Positions 52,401-64,000 of a DNA stretch of 64,000 nt are shown here, one piece after another. The notes beneath the pieces are model-generated. The model was given only the letters and a program-made list of their open reading frames with translations. It was not told the DNA's origin and ran no database searches. Each line of letters opens with the position of its first letter. The stretch's first letter is position 1. The position numbers were made by a program, and so were the translations under genes. The stretch is from Prochilodus magdalenae (lineage: Eukaryota; Chordata; Actinopteri; Characiformes; Prochilodontidae): NCBI GenBank assembly GCA_024036415.1, contig JAMWET010006938.1, forward strand, positions 562,501-626,500, read 5' to 3'.

Positions 52401-55400
52401 ACACTATGTCTGATATACTGTGACACTATGTCTGATATATACACTGTAACACTATGTCTGATATATATACTGTGACACTATGTCTGATATATACATTGTG
52501 ACACTGGTATATATACTGTGACACTGTCGGATATATACACTGTGACACTATGTCTATTATATACACTGTGACACTATGTCTGATATACACTGTGACACTA
52601 TGTCTGATATATACACTGGGACACTATGTCTGATATACGCTGTGACACTGTCTAATATATATACTGGGATACTATATCTAATATATACACCGGGACACTA
52701 TGTCTGATATATATACTGTGCTGTATGTGTAATATATATACTGTGACACTATGTCTGATATATCCACTGTGACACTATGTCTGATATATATACTGGGACA
52801 CTATGTCTGATATATACACTGTGACACCTTGTCTAATATATATACTGTGATACTATGTCTGATAAATATGCTGTGACACTAATGATATATATACGCTGAT
52901 GCTATAATTCATATGTATATACATATATATGTATACTGTAACACTATGTCGGACATATATACACTGTGACACTGTCTGATATATACACTGTGACACTAAG
53001 TGTAATATATATACTGTTATACTATGTCTGATGTATACACTGTAACACTATGTCGGACATATATACACTGTGACACTGTCTGATATATACACTGTGACAC
53101 TAAGTGTAATATATATACTGTTATACTATGTCTGATGTATACACTGTGATACTGTCTAATATATACCCTGTGACACTATGTGTAATATATATACTGTTAT
53201 TCTATGTCTGATATATACATTGTGACACAATGTCTCATGTATACACTGTGATACTGTAATATATACCCTGTGACACTATGTCTGATATATACACTGTGGC
53301 ATTATGTCTGATATCCTCGGACACTATGTCTGATATATAGACTGTGACAATATGTCTGATATATACTGGGACACTATGTCTGATACATATACTGTGACAC
53401 TATGTCTAATATATGCTAGGACACTATGTCTGATATATACACTGTGACACTATGTCTAATATATATTCTGTGACACTATGTCTAATATACATTCAACATT
53501 CAACTTTGTACAGAACAAATTATTCAATTTAGAATATTTCATTTATTCAGATCTAGGATGTGTTATTTTTGTGTTACCTTTATTTTTTTGAGAAGTGTAT
53601 ATATACTGTTATACTATGTCTGATATATACATTGTGACACTATGTCTGATATATACACTGTGACACTGTCTAATATTTACAACGTGACACCATGTCTTAT
53701 ATATACACTGTGACACTGTCTAATATATATACTGTTATACTATGTCTGATATATACATTGTGACACTATGTCTGATATATGTGTGTTCTTCTTTCCAGTG
53801 GGTTGCCAGCATTGACTTAAATACAAATGAAGAAGCCAATGCTAATGTCACAGTTCAGATGACGGACTCCTTTAACGAGCAAGCTCAACAGGTGAGGGAT
53901 TTAAAGAATACATAGGCTGCAAAATCAGCATATTTTGTTAGGTCATAAAAACAAAGGGGCGGAGGTGGGTGACACCAGGCCTTATGGACCATGGTGCCTC
54001 CACACACGGATTCATTGCACGCAGAACTCCCAATATTGTTCTGCGTGCATGTAGTCCTGCGTCATGGAGTCGTCTGCCAATGGTGCTTGCGCTAACAGGA
54101 TGTTTGATGGAGGGCATCACTGCTCGCTGAATGTCGGCAGTCATGGCCGTTGGGTCAGTCAGGTACAGTGATAAGGCCCGTCCTGGCTTATGCCACATGC
54201 AGGGACGAGAGTGAAACTCGAATCATTCCCATGTCACATAATGTCAAACCTACCCACCAAGTTACATTCCTCTCGGCTGATTCCTTCTGGGTGCAGATGT
54301 TCTTTTGATGATCAGTGTAACTGCTGCAACCTATGTGCCTTGTACGAGAAAATGTCGAACTTCATATGGATAGCTGGAATTTGCAGACACATTTGTAAGA
54401 CAGGCATGGAAATGTGGAACATATGGGAATGTGGTGTTATATTCTGTATTTACTACACATCAAATAAATATTTATCATCTTTAATTTTTATTTCTATCCT
54501 GCATAACTGTAAAGATTTTGTTAGCGTTTATTAAAAACAACCATTGTAATGATCTTCAGACAAAGACAAAGTAGAGTGTGGGGTTAGTAGAGTGTTAGCT
54601 AACGTTAGCCAAAGCAAACCCAGTTCTCCCTGTAGAGGGGGGAAGGTCACCCCACAAAGCAAGTTTAGACAGTTTGCAAGATAACTTTGTAGATATAGAA
54701 GTTATATCTTGAACGGAGAACCATTAAAGTCTACAATGACCACAAGACTATATCAATTTTCTGTTGAGTCCTGCTGCCTTTAATTTTAGCAGATAATCAC
54801 TTCTTTCATTCATTCGTTTTGCAATTTTCACTAATAACTGCAGCCAGAAGAATGCTGAATGCTAAAGAATGTTTTGGCACTTATTCAGATGAAGTGGGTG
54901 TAATCTGCATACCCTCTGTAGCAGTTTAACCCCGCCTACTCATGTTGGCTTTATAAGGAATAGGTACACTCCAGCATCTGCCTTGCACATGTGCCATGTG
55001 GCCATGGTTTCCATTTTTCATTTCATTATAAGCAGCACATGATCTGGGATGGGCTTTTGCTGCCCGAAGGCTCGGGCTCACTTGGAAAAAAAGTGGAAAA
55101 GAAAAAAAATGATGAATAAATTTAACATAAATATTATGAAGCCAAAAATACAAGAAGTTTTCTCAAAACTTTAGAGGCAGTTATTATATTTAAGTGTCTT
55201 CTCTGTGAAGGATGTGCTGACTTCTTTCAGTCATGAGAATATCATTAGACTGAATTAGACGTTTGCATTCAGCCTGTGCTGGACTCACAATTGACAATCC
55301 TTTCAGGTTACAGCTGATGTAGGTGAGCTGCTGGGAGAAGAAAAGGTCGACGCCATTTTGTGTGTGGCTGGAGGCTGGGCTGGGGGCAGTGCCAAGGCCA

Positions 55401-56959
55401 AAGGTCAGGGCAGAGTGCACTTACTCATTTCATTAATGATAGAAGTGATTAGGTGTGTCACAACCCTGAAATATCAGATGATGATGATGAAAACCATGAC
55501 CAGTTATTTTGATCAACAGTTAAATAGAATTTTTTGTTCAATATAAGCAACTGCTATTAAGGTACAAGTGGCTAAACTGACTGACTGTCTTGCTTCCTTG
55601 TTGTCAGTATTTAAATGAAGACAAAAGTTCTGATAAACAAACATTAGTCTCTGCGGCTTTCTAAAAGTGTTTACAACAGTCAGATAAACAAACATTACTG
55701 TAACAACCCTTACATAAACAAGCGTTACTCTCCACTGCCTTTTTAAGGGGTTAACAGCCGTCAGATAAACAAATATAACTCTCCAATCCCGTCCAAATGT
55801 GTTAAGAACGATCAGATAATCAGACGTTACTCACTGCTGCCTTCTAAAAGTGTTATAGCACCAGAACTTCATTCATTGATGTGTTGATAAATGTGTGTTA
55901 ATACATGCAAATTGACTTTATAGTTCTATTTGGCGGGCTTCTAATTTTGCAAAGTTATATTTTTTGCTGTTGCTATGTTACAGGCAAAAAAAAAAAAATC
56001 ACACCATATGCACTGCGTTGTGCAGCGTGCTTCTAGATTAATCAGTGTAGCCTTTCACACTGGCAGCAGGCATCATGCAACATGCATGTGAAGTACAAAA
56101 ATATGCATTGGGTCTTTTTTAAAAAAAAACATGACGCATGCTAGCAGAAGCAATAATATAGTGTTCATGTAATAATGTTCAGCGTAGACAAATAAACTAA
56201 TCAGAAAATTTAATTGAAACTAATAAACAAAAATATTTTCATTGCTTTTATAAATCAGCATTAAAATACAAGATAATAAAATACGCATAGTAAATTGACA
56301 GATCATTTACAAACCTCAGAAAAGCAAAGTACTATGGTGTGTGTTGTAAAAATGTCTTCAAGTATCACAATATTACACTCTGGTTGTATTGCCTGCTCTT
56401 ATTGACATCATCCGGCTGCTACTGTATAGTAGTTTTCAAGCAGGTTGTTCCAGCCACTGTTCCAGCCACTGTTCTTTTTAGCCTCTCACTAAATTGCCAA
56501 ACAACTTATGCCGACTCTCTGTATCCACCTCGTTTTTAGTGATGTATAAAAATGCTGATTTGATGTGGAAGCAGAGTGTGTGGACATCTACTATCTCCAG
56601 TCACCTAGCAACAAAACACCTGAAAGAGGGAGGGCTGCTCACGCTGGCAGGGGCTAAAGCATCACTCGGACCAACCCCGGGTATGCACACCTACACATAC
56701 ACCTACTATGTATACTCTCGTTGGCCGTTTTGTCAGGTTAATTTACCATGTACAGCCGTATTGCAAAGGCTTGGGGAACCCTGGTCAAATGACCTGTTGT
56801 GAATATTTTTGAATTCGGCACATGGGACATTCATTTTCACAGAGAAGACACACCTGCACATCATAATATACAGTTATTTTTATTTACAGAATTTAATTAA
56901 TGGTAAAAAACCATATATGTGAATATGTATATGTACATATACATATACATATATACATT

Positions 56960-57013
<54 letters not shown>

Positions 57014-60000
57014 GGGATATAAAGTAAGGGCAAACTCTGTATTTGTTTCCAACAATATTTGAATAAACAAATACAGTAAATGAAATTATGAACTTCCATT
57101 CAGAGAAAACTGCCATATGAATGTGCACTTAGAAAATCAACAAAGCATGTAATTTGACTGGCAGTGTTTAAAGATTTGCATACAACTACAATATTTATTC
57201 CAAGAATATGTATGAGGGATAACTCTAGATTTAATCCAGCGACAGGCAAGCAAAAGTGTAATGTGAAAGTTGATGTACCTGTATCCCAGACTGGCCAGTC
57301 AAGGTGTGTGGTTGATGTCAACTGTGTATATTTGGATGTAATACTTTTAACAGCCTGCAGAGGAAATTGCTTGGTTGACTAAGCAAAACTAATCAACAAC
57401 CACTATATTGATATTAATATAAACAAAATAAGCTATACTTATTTTGCGTAAAGATTGCCTTTTGCTTTATTAGGACAATGATATGTAAATGAGTTAGGTG
57501 TAGGTGCTTGATTTCATGCACTGATTAATAATAATAATGAGCTTGATGTTATAATTCTTAAACAGCTACTTCTCTTCTTAGGTATGATTGGTTATGGCAT
57601 GGCAAAGGCTGCAGTCCATCAGCTGTGTCAGAGTCTGGGTGAAGCCAACAGTGGACTTCCTGCTGGAGCTTCTGCCATAGCTATTTTACCGTGAGTACCC
57701 ACAAAGCCATGGCACTGACGGTCATCACAGTGAACCCTTGACATTGAAAGTAAATGCTGTAAATGAATTACACTGTCAGACTGTGTGGAGTGAACATGAC
57801 CAACCAATCACTCTTTGGTTTTTGATGAGTTTATTACACTCATTTAGAAATTCACAGCTGAGGCGACTCCCAGAATAAAAAAAAAGCGCTGTATGCATGG
57901 CCATTTTCAATACCACAAAAAACAATGAATGCCAAAAAAACTTGAGTAATTAATTAAGTAATTAAGTCGATGTAATCCTCTAATTAAAAGAGAATTCTTC
58001 AGATTTGTCAACATCTCTAATTCAGCGGTCGAGGTGTGAACAGGGTTAAAGAGCGGGATTTTGGGGAGAAGGATTGGAAAACTACGTCTCAGGCATCTGG
58101 CAGTGTATTCGTAAGCATTTTGTGTAATTACTTTTGTAAAGGCATTAAACTCTCCAGACATCTGGTTCCCATCACCTCCACAGGGAAAAATTCAGAGTTA
58201 ACAAATTCTTCTAGAACAGTGCATTTTGCATCCAACCACTCTGGATGACATTATTTACTTCTTAACTATTCAATTCTGCCGTATTTTTTCAGTTACCTGA
58301 AATTTCCCTTAATGAGAAAGTTTACTCTGCGTATAATAGGTTCTCAGTCAATTGTAGATATGTTTAGATATTTAATAAACATTAACAGATTAACAGATAT
58401 TAACATCCAATAAGTAAGCAGAATAAGTGTAACTATAACAGAATAATATTGTTATACAACTTATGTAGTGGATATACCATACTGTGCAACAGTCAGAAGG
58501 ACACCTTTCATTTGTTTAAGTTATTTTTTTGTGTTTGAAAAAATTAGGAATCATAGATTTAACGGGAAACTACACAAAAAAACTGGGCTTAACTGATTTT
58601 TTTTTTCAGGGCTGATTAAGGTTTTTGGAAATCAAGGATACCAATAACTGATAATTGTAGTCGATATTAATTTACTATAAGTTTCTATGAATTCACTTAC
58701 AACATGTATTCAATGAATATAGCATATTCTAATAGCTTTCAGTGACGCTTAATATTCTGTGAGGTTTGTTCGAAAAAATAAAGCCCAAAAAAGGGCTCAA
58801 AGCCTTGATACAGACTAAACGCCGTATAAAGCCTAGATACAGACTAAACGCCATATAAAGCCTAGATACAGACTAAACGCCGTATAAAGCCTAGATACAG
58901 ACTAAACGCCGTATGAAGCCTAGATACAGACTAAACGCCGTATGAGGCCTAGATACAGACTAAACGCCGTATGAAGCCTAGATACAGACTAAACGCCGTA
59001 TGAAGCCTAGATACAGACTAAACGCCGTATAAAGCCTAGATACAGACTAAACGCTGTATAAAGTCTAGAGACTAAGTGCCGTATAAAGCCTAGATACAGA
59101 CTAAGTGCTGTATAAGGCCTAGATACATACTAAGTGCTGTATGAGGCCTAGATACAGACTAAATGCCGTATGAAGCCTAGATACAGACTAAACGCCGTAT
59201 AAAGCCTAGATACAGACTAAACGCTGTATAAAGTCTAGAGACTAAGTGCCGTATAAAGCCTAGATACAGACTAAGTGCTGTATAAGGCCTAGATACAGAC
59301 TAAGTGCTGTATGAGGCCTAGATACAGACTAAGTGCTGTATGAGGCCTAGATACAGACTAAACGCCGTATGAAGCCTAGATACAGACTAAACGCCGTATA
59401 AAGTCTAGATACAGACTAAGTACCGTATAAAGTCTAGAGACTAAGTGCCGTATAAAGCCTAGATACAGACTAAGTGCTGTATAAGGCCTAGATACAGACT
59501 AAGTGCTGTATAAGGCCTAGATACAGACTAAGTGCTGTATAAGGCCTAGATACAGACTAAGTGCTGTATAAGGCCTAGATACATACTAAGTGCTGTATGA
59601 GGCCTAGATACAGACTAAATGCCGTATGAAGCCTAGATACAGACTAAGTGCTGTATAAGGCCTAGATACAGACTAAGCGCCGTATAAAGTCTAGATACAG
59701 ACTTAAGTACCGCATAAAGTCTAGAGACTAAGTGCCGTATAAAGCCTAGATACAGACTAAGTGCTGTATAAGGCCTAGATACAGACTAAGTGCTGTATAA
59801 GGCCTAGATACAGACTAAGTGCTGTATAAGGCCTAGATACAGACTAAGTGCTGTATAAGGCCTAGATACATACTAAGTGCTGTATGAGGCCTAGATACAG
59901 ACTAAATGCCGTATGAAGCCTAGATACAGACTAAACGCTGTATAAAGACTAGATACAGACTAAGCGCCGTATAAAGTCTAGATACAGACTAAGTACCGTA

Positions 60001-62589
60001 TAAAGTCTAGAGACTAAGTGCCGTATAAAGCCTAGATACAGACTAAGTGCTGTATAAGGCCTAGATACAGACTAAGTGCTGTATAAGGCCTAGATACATA
60101 CTAAGTGCTGTATGAGGCCTAGATACAGACTAAACGCCGTATGAAGCCTAGATACAGACTAAACGCCGTATAAAGTCTAGATACAGACTAAGCGCCGTAT
60201 AAAGTCTAGATACAGACTAAACGCCGTATGAAGCCTGGATACAGACTAAACGCCGTATGAAGCCTAGATACAGACTAAACGCCGTATGAAGCCTGGATAC
60301 AGACTAAACGCTGTATAAAGTCTAGATACAGACTAAACGCTGTATAAAGCCTAGATACAGACTAAACGCTGTATAAAGCCTAGATACAGACTAAACGCCA
60401 TATAAAGCCTAGATACAGACTAAACGCCGTATGAAGCCTAGATACAGACTAAACGCCGTATAAAGCCTAGATACAGACTAAACGCTGTATAAAGTCTAGA
60501 GACTAAGTGCCGTATAAAGCCTAGATACAGACTAAGTGCTGTATAAGGCCTAGATACATACTAAGTGCTGTATGAGGCCTAGATACAGACTAAATGCCGT
60601 ATGAAGCCTAGATACAGACTAAACGCCGTATGAAGCCTAGATACAGACTAAACGCTGTATAAAGTCTAGAGACTAAGTGCCGTATAAAGTCTAGAGACTA
60701 AGTGCCGTATAAAGCCTAGATACATACTAAGTGCTGTATAAGGCCTAGATACAGACTAAGTGCTGTATAAGGCCTAGATACAGACTAAGTGCTGTATAAG
60801 GCCTAGATACATACTAAGTGCTGTATGAGGCCTAGATACAGACTAAATGCCGTATGAAGCCTAGATACAGACTAAACGCCGTATAAAGACTAGATACAGA
60901 CTAAGCGCCGTATAAAGTCTAGATACAGACTAAGTACCGTATAAAGTCTAGAGACTAAGTGCCGTATAAAGCCTAGATACAGACTAAGTGCTGTATAAGG
61001 CCTAGATACAGACTAAATGCCGTATGAAGCCTAGATACAGACTAAACGCCGTATGAAGCCTAGATACAGACTAAACGCCGTATGAAGCCTAGATACAGAC
61101 TAAACGCCGTATAAAGCCTAGATACAGACTAAATACTGTATAAGGCCTAGATACAGACTAAGTGCTGTATAAGGCCTAGATACAGACTAAGTGCTGTATA
61201 AGGCCTAGATACAGACTAAGTGCTGTATAAGGCCTAGATACATACTAAGTGCTGTATGAGGCCTAGATACAGACTAAACGCCGTATGAAGCCTAGATACA
61301 GACTAAGCGCCGTATAAAGTCTAGATACAGACTAAATACTGTATAAGGCCTAGATACAGACTAAGTGCTGTATAAGGCCTAGATACATACTAAGTGCTGT
61401 ATGAGGCCTAGATACAGACTAAGTGCTGTATGAAGCCTAGATACAGACTAAACGCCGTATGAAGCCTAGATACAGACTAAACGCCGTATGAAGCCTAGAT
61501 ACAGACTAAACGCCGTATGAAGCCTAGATACAGACTAAACGCCGTATGAAGCCTAGATACAGACTAAACGCCGTATGAAGCCTAGATGCAGACTAAATAC
61601 TGTATAAGGCCTAGATACAACTGTATTGTAATGCTTTATCGCTTCTCATCTACAACAAAGGATCTTCCCAAAAATAGAATTGACATCTTGTTTCTCTTTA
61701 GGAGACACTAACATTCAGACAAACAACTACTCCAACACATCTTAGCCCCTTAAATCTTTCTCACTGGGAGCTTGGTATTTCCGATCGAGTTTAGATATAA
61801 GATAATCTACTTCTCCAGACAGAAGGGCAAAATGAACATGATGGAAAAGACAGGAGCTTCCAAAAATAGGAGTGCTAGCAAATCGCAATACCTAGAAGAT
61901 AACCACAACAGTTATCATCAGATAAACAGTCCTTAAAACTGTCATCTGTGAGATGAGGAGAAAAACAAGCTCCACTGTTTCTTCAGATCTGAAAAAAAAA
62001 AATTTTGTCCATCCCTCCACTGTTAGACAACAACCCAACACTGTCAGTTTGAGAGGATGTGTAGCTGTCAAGGAGTTGTTCCTAAAAACTGAATTCAAGT
62101 CTCCTGAGACAAATGTATGCTGTCAGAAAAGCTAAGAGGGAACACAAAAACAAAAAAGAAAAGGTTTTTTTTAATTTTCTGTTAAAATTCTGTTTATATA
62201 TGAGTCTGAAAAATGAATACCTTGTACATTTTGTCAGCTTTGACAGGAAATGAAATAAATGCAAGAGTAATATCTGACTTTAGCATCTTACTGTAATTAT
62301 CGCAATTTTCATTTTCGAATAAGGAATATTACATATTGTCGTATGCAAAGGTGTGGGTGCTCCTGGTCAAATTCCATGTTTTGATAAATTAACACATCCT
62401 CTTCTGCACATTTTAATGCATATTGGGAAACATAATATGCCTTTGCTTGTGTGTACTATGACTTACAGTATATGGCATTTATGATATTTGGCTGACTTCC
62501 TACAGAGTTACTCTGGACACACCCATGAACAGAAAATTCATGCCAGACGCTGATGTCAGTTCATGGACGCCGCTGGAATACATAGCTGA
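49311..62589 (+). CDS. qdpr: Quinoid dihydropteridine reductase (partial, 3' end off window)
   Basis: Reduces quinonoid dihydrobiopterin to tetrahydrobiopterin with NADH in the cytosol, recycling the cofactor of phenylalanine, tyrosine and tryptophan hydroxylases. Six exons join in frame: 49311-49403, 53799-53891, 55307-55403, 56540-56680, 57582-57690 and 62506-62589 (617 nt, 205 codons plus 2 nt). The protein is a short-chain dehydrogenase fold: nucleotide-binding YGGKGALG at residues 12-19, CVAGGWAGG in the central strand region, and the catalytic Tyr-x-x-x-Lys as Y146 and K150 in [11 protein letters not shown], the same numbers as in the rat enzyme (from memory). The last roughly 38 residues, expected in one more exon, lie beyond 64,000. 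All splice sites are GT-AG. Teleosts can have more than one qdpr copy; which one this is cannot be told here. Confidence 0.96.
49578..53488 (+). repeat. Large 26-bp minisatellite filling QDPR intron 1
   Basis: About 3.9 kb, roughly 150 units by length, of the type TGTCTGATATATACACTG + TGACACTA. Variants include shortened units (TGATATACTGGGACAC), AATATATA forms, GAAATATGCACTG forms and rare marker units (GACACTGGTATATATACTG, GATACTATATCTAATATA). The markers recur several times with the same neighbours (for example near 50,710, 51,705, 52,155 and 52,505), showing block duplications within the array. Confidence 0.97.
53596..53780 (+). repeat. Terminal block of the 26-bp minisatellite
   Basis: Separated from the main array by about 105 bp of non-repeat AT-rich DNA (53,489-53,595). 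It ends in TGTCTGATATATGTGTG, immediately before the polypyrimidine tract and AG of the exon 2 acceptor at 53797-53798. Confidence 0.95.
53799..53891 (+). CDS. qdpr: QDPR exon 2
   Basis: 31 codons, phase 0: [19 protein letters not shown] to SFNEQAQQ. The acceptor TTCTTCTTTCCAG directly follows minisatellite sequence. The donor is CAG/GTGAGG. Confidence 0.96.
53938..54198 (-). pseudogene. Tc1-like transposase DNA-binding fragment in QDPR intron 2
   Basis: An 86-codon open stretch contains [21 protein letters not shown], the second helix-turn-helix (Tc3-2/IS630-like) of Tc1-type transposases. No catalytic domain is attached. A decayed relative lies at 18125-18440 in the same orientation. Confidence 0.8.
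54200..55306. other. QDPR intron 2 remainder
   Basis: No further repeat or exon recognised before the exon 3 acceptor CCTTTCAG. Confidence 0.6.
55307..55403 (+). CDS. qdpr: QDPR exon 3
   Basis: 97 nt: [19 protein letters not shown] to [10 protein letters not shown], ending phase 1 (AAAG/GTCAGG). Confidence 0.96.
56540..56680 (+). CDS. qdpr: QDPR exon 4
   Basis: 141 nt: [20 protein letters not shown] through [19 protein letters not shown] to GPTPG, phase 1 at both ends. The acceptor is CGTTTTTAG. The human alignment suggests one residue fewer near ASLGPTPG than in KAALDGTPG-type sequence. Confidence 0.96.
56930..57011. repeat. TA-rich microsatellite
   Basis: Imperfect TACATA then about 45 bp of TA in QDPR intron 4. 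Low-complexity frames here are artefacts. Confidence 0.9.
57582..57690 (+). CDS. qdpr: QDPR exon 5
   Basis: 109 nt carrying the active-site segment [19 protein letters not shown] and ending ASAIAILP in phase 2 (TTACC/GTGAGT). Confidence 0.97.
58790..61616 (+). repeat. 29-bp minisatellite in QDPR intron 5
   Basis: About 2.8 kb, on the order of 95-100 units, built on GCCTAGATACAGACTAAA + CGCCGTATAAA. Distinct variants alternate: CGCCGTATGAAG units, GTGCTGTATAAGG units, ATACATACTAAG units, and a shortened unit lacking about 4 bp (GTCTAGAGACTAAG). The same series of variants recurs, for example around 59,040-59,220, 59,220-59,340 and 60,480-60,660. It is unrelated in sequence to the 26-bp family of intron 1. 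Confidence 0.97.
61617..62505. other. QDPR intron 5 tail
   Basis: Unique-looking AT-rich intron sequence without recognised features, ending in a CTTCCTACAG acceptor. Confidence 0.6.
62506..62589 (+). CDS. qdpr: QDPR exon 6
   Basis: 84 nt: [20 protein letters not shown] to PLEYIAE, phase 2 at the donor (GCTGA/GTAAGT). The final exon is not in the window. Confidence 0.96.
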
Positions 62590-63389
62590 GTAAGTTTGGA
62601 CCGGCAGAGTCTTTGGTGTTGGAGGTTTAGTCTGTCTGTTCAACAGTAATATTGCAGAAGTAGTTACATTACTAGGAAACCTTCTGGTGTTGTATCCTGA
62701 GGGTTAGAGGAAATCTGAAAGCACTGGCCATATAATCGGGAGACCCCACAGCTGTCCGTATCTAGGAGTCCAAGAGAGTGTAACTGCCTTGCTCTCTCTG
62801 ACGGCCATCCCAAACACTGCCCTGCTAGCCAACACATGCATCTGTTAGCTGATGTGCAGAAATTGTCAGTTAGTGTTCTCATCGAAGCGTGTTGAGCTGT
62901 CCAGTGATGTGGCTTTCAAATTTGCTATACTCCCATTGTGTACGAAAATAGCGTGAAGTAACCTTCACTGACCATGTACTTCCATCTCTCCTTTATGTTA
63001 ACACTGAAATAGCAATGAAAGTTGCCCAACCTTCTCTCACTTGAACTATTGTCTACACTGTCCCAATTCTGGTGGAACTGTTCTGTTTGGTTCATATCTG
63101 TAAGCTTTCAGAGTAGAGTCAAGTACAGATAGATAACCATAGTGTTCAATCCATATTTAACACTGAGCACGAAGGAGCCTGTAGTAGCAGTTTGCAAAGT
63201 GGTGCTTCACAAGTTTAAGAGTTAGCCTTCCGTACTTGGTAGTGTTGTGTGGTTGGAGGGACCAATGTTAGCAGGTAGAACTGACTATGTCTGTATTGAG
63301 TGAAAAATCTTGTTCCAAGAATGATTAAGCACAACTATGGCCCTAATGCCTCAAGCTGGCCAAATGTATTTATTATCCCATAAAAATGT
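62590..63389. other. QDPR intron 6
   Basis: No exon matching the missing C terminus was found here or further right. No clear repeat. Confidence 0.55.
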
Positions 63390-63585
63390 AATGGGTAACA
63401 CCTCCATCTCGACCGTTGTAGACCGGGGTTCAATCCCCTAAGTGGGAAAGCGGCCTACAGTATACCAGTAAGGGTTCTTGGGCAAGAATCCTGACGCTAT
63501 TTTCCCCCACCTGTGAAACAAACAATCAAATTGTAAGCCTGGATGAAAGTGTCTGTCAAATAACAAAATGTTAGTGTAAATAAAT
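63390..63585 (+). mobile_element. Diverged tRNA-derived SINE, copy 3
   Basis: A B-box-like GGTTCAATCCC near 63,428-63,438, then CAGTATACCAGTAAGGGTTC and TTGGGCAAGAATCCTGACGC, parallel to the bodies of the 9238 and 47690 copies. The tail (GCCTGGATGAAAGTGTCTGT) is degraded. It lies in QDPR intron 6. Confidence 0.7.
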
Positions 63586-64000
63586 GACTAGAAGTTATGA
63601 GTGATGTGTGCTGGTGTTCCTAAGTGTGCGAAGAAATTGTTCAGTTCGTATCACAACAAATAAAATAAAATATGCTAGTTTTTGTGGATCAAGCTAGCTA
63701 CATCTCAGAAATGTATTACAAGAAATCATTATTCATACTTTATGATGCCTGAAGCACAGTTTATTTAGAAGGTTTTGGCCTAATCTATTTATGGTGGGTT
63801 TGTAAACATAGAGCACTATGAAGCACAGATAGTCCTGAAGAAAATGTCCTTCGGCTTTAGCACTGTATTTCCATAATCAGTATTTCATATGAAACTCATA
63901 AAACCCTTGATCGATATCAGTCCACTCTGAATTACATTGTTTACATATCAAAGATAAGATTGAACTACATATACATTTTAAAATCCCCCTCCAAGAAATA

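Noticed and set aside
46988..53780. Regularly spaced repeats resembling a CRISPR array
   Set aside because: Units are contiguous 26-bp tandem copies without unique spacers, in the intron of a eukaryotic gene.
54190..54534. 114-codon frame in QDPR intron 2
   Set aside because: Cysteine-rich by chance, with no recognised motif; it lies beside a transposon relic inside an intron.
58790..61616. Repeat array as a CRISPR or coding repeat
   Set aside because: A 29-bp minisatellite with no spacers; its length and stop codons prevent an open frame.

Overview
The window looks like nuclear DNA of a teleost fish, probably an otophysan or relative. It is AT-rich and intron-rich, and full of Tc1/mariner and hAT transposon debris, tRNA-derived SINEs and micro- and minisatellites. 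Nothing looks prokaryotic or viral. The species call is inference from repeat types; the genes are recognised directly from their exon translations.

Layout. Positions 1 to about 31,000 hold no host exon I can recognise. They contain one nearly intact Tc1-like transposon (861-2455) with a 354-codon transposase frame and about 210-bp inverted repeats, many broken Tc1-like copies, a 1,953-bp non-autonomous hAT element (19744-21696) with an 8-bp target duplication, two SINEs, and a pair of uncharacterised inverted repeats (10.8 and 14.0 kb). From 31.3 to 48.4 kb lies GTF2E2 (TFIIE beta) on the minus strand. All seven coding exons can be joined in frame to 291 codons, matching the human length, and a non-coding first exon is proposed. 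SMIM18, a small single-pass membrane protein gene, lies on the plus strand inside GTF2E2 intron 2. From 49.3 kb to the right edge lies QDPR (quinoid dihydropteridine reductase) on the plus strand. Six coding exons (205 codons plus 2 nt) are present and the last exon is beyond the window.

GTF2E2 and QDPR are head to head and share roughly 0.9 kb of putative divergent promoter. A 26-bp minisatellite family sits on both sides of it: about 0.6 kb in GTF2E2 intron 1 and about 4.1 kb filling most of QDPR intron 1. The QDPR array runs to within about 20 nt of the exon 2 acceptor, and nearly every unit carries a CTGAT or CTAAT branch-point-like motif, so the last unit probably supplies the branch site. 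A second, unrelated 29-bp minisatellite (about 2.8 kb) with interspersed variant classes fills much of QDPR intron 5.

The genes have unrelated roles: basal Pol II transcription, tetrahydrobiopterin recycling, and a membrane protein of unknown function. No operon-like or defence system is seen. The most unusual material is the minisatellite and splice-site architecture and a few undescribed repeat units.
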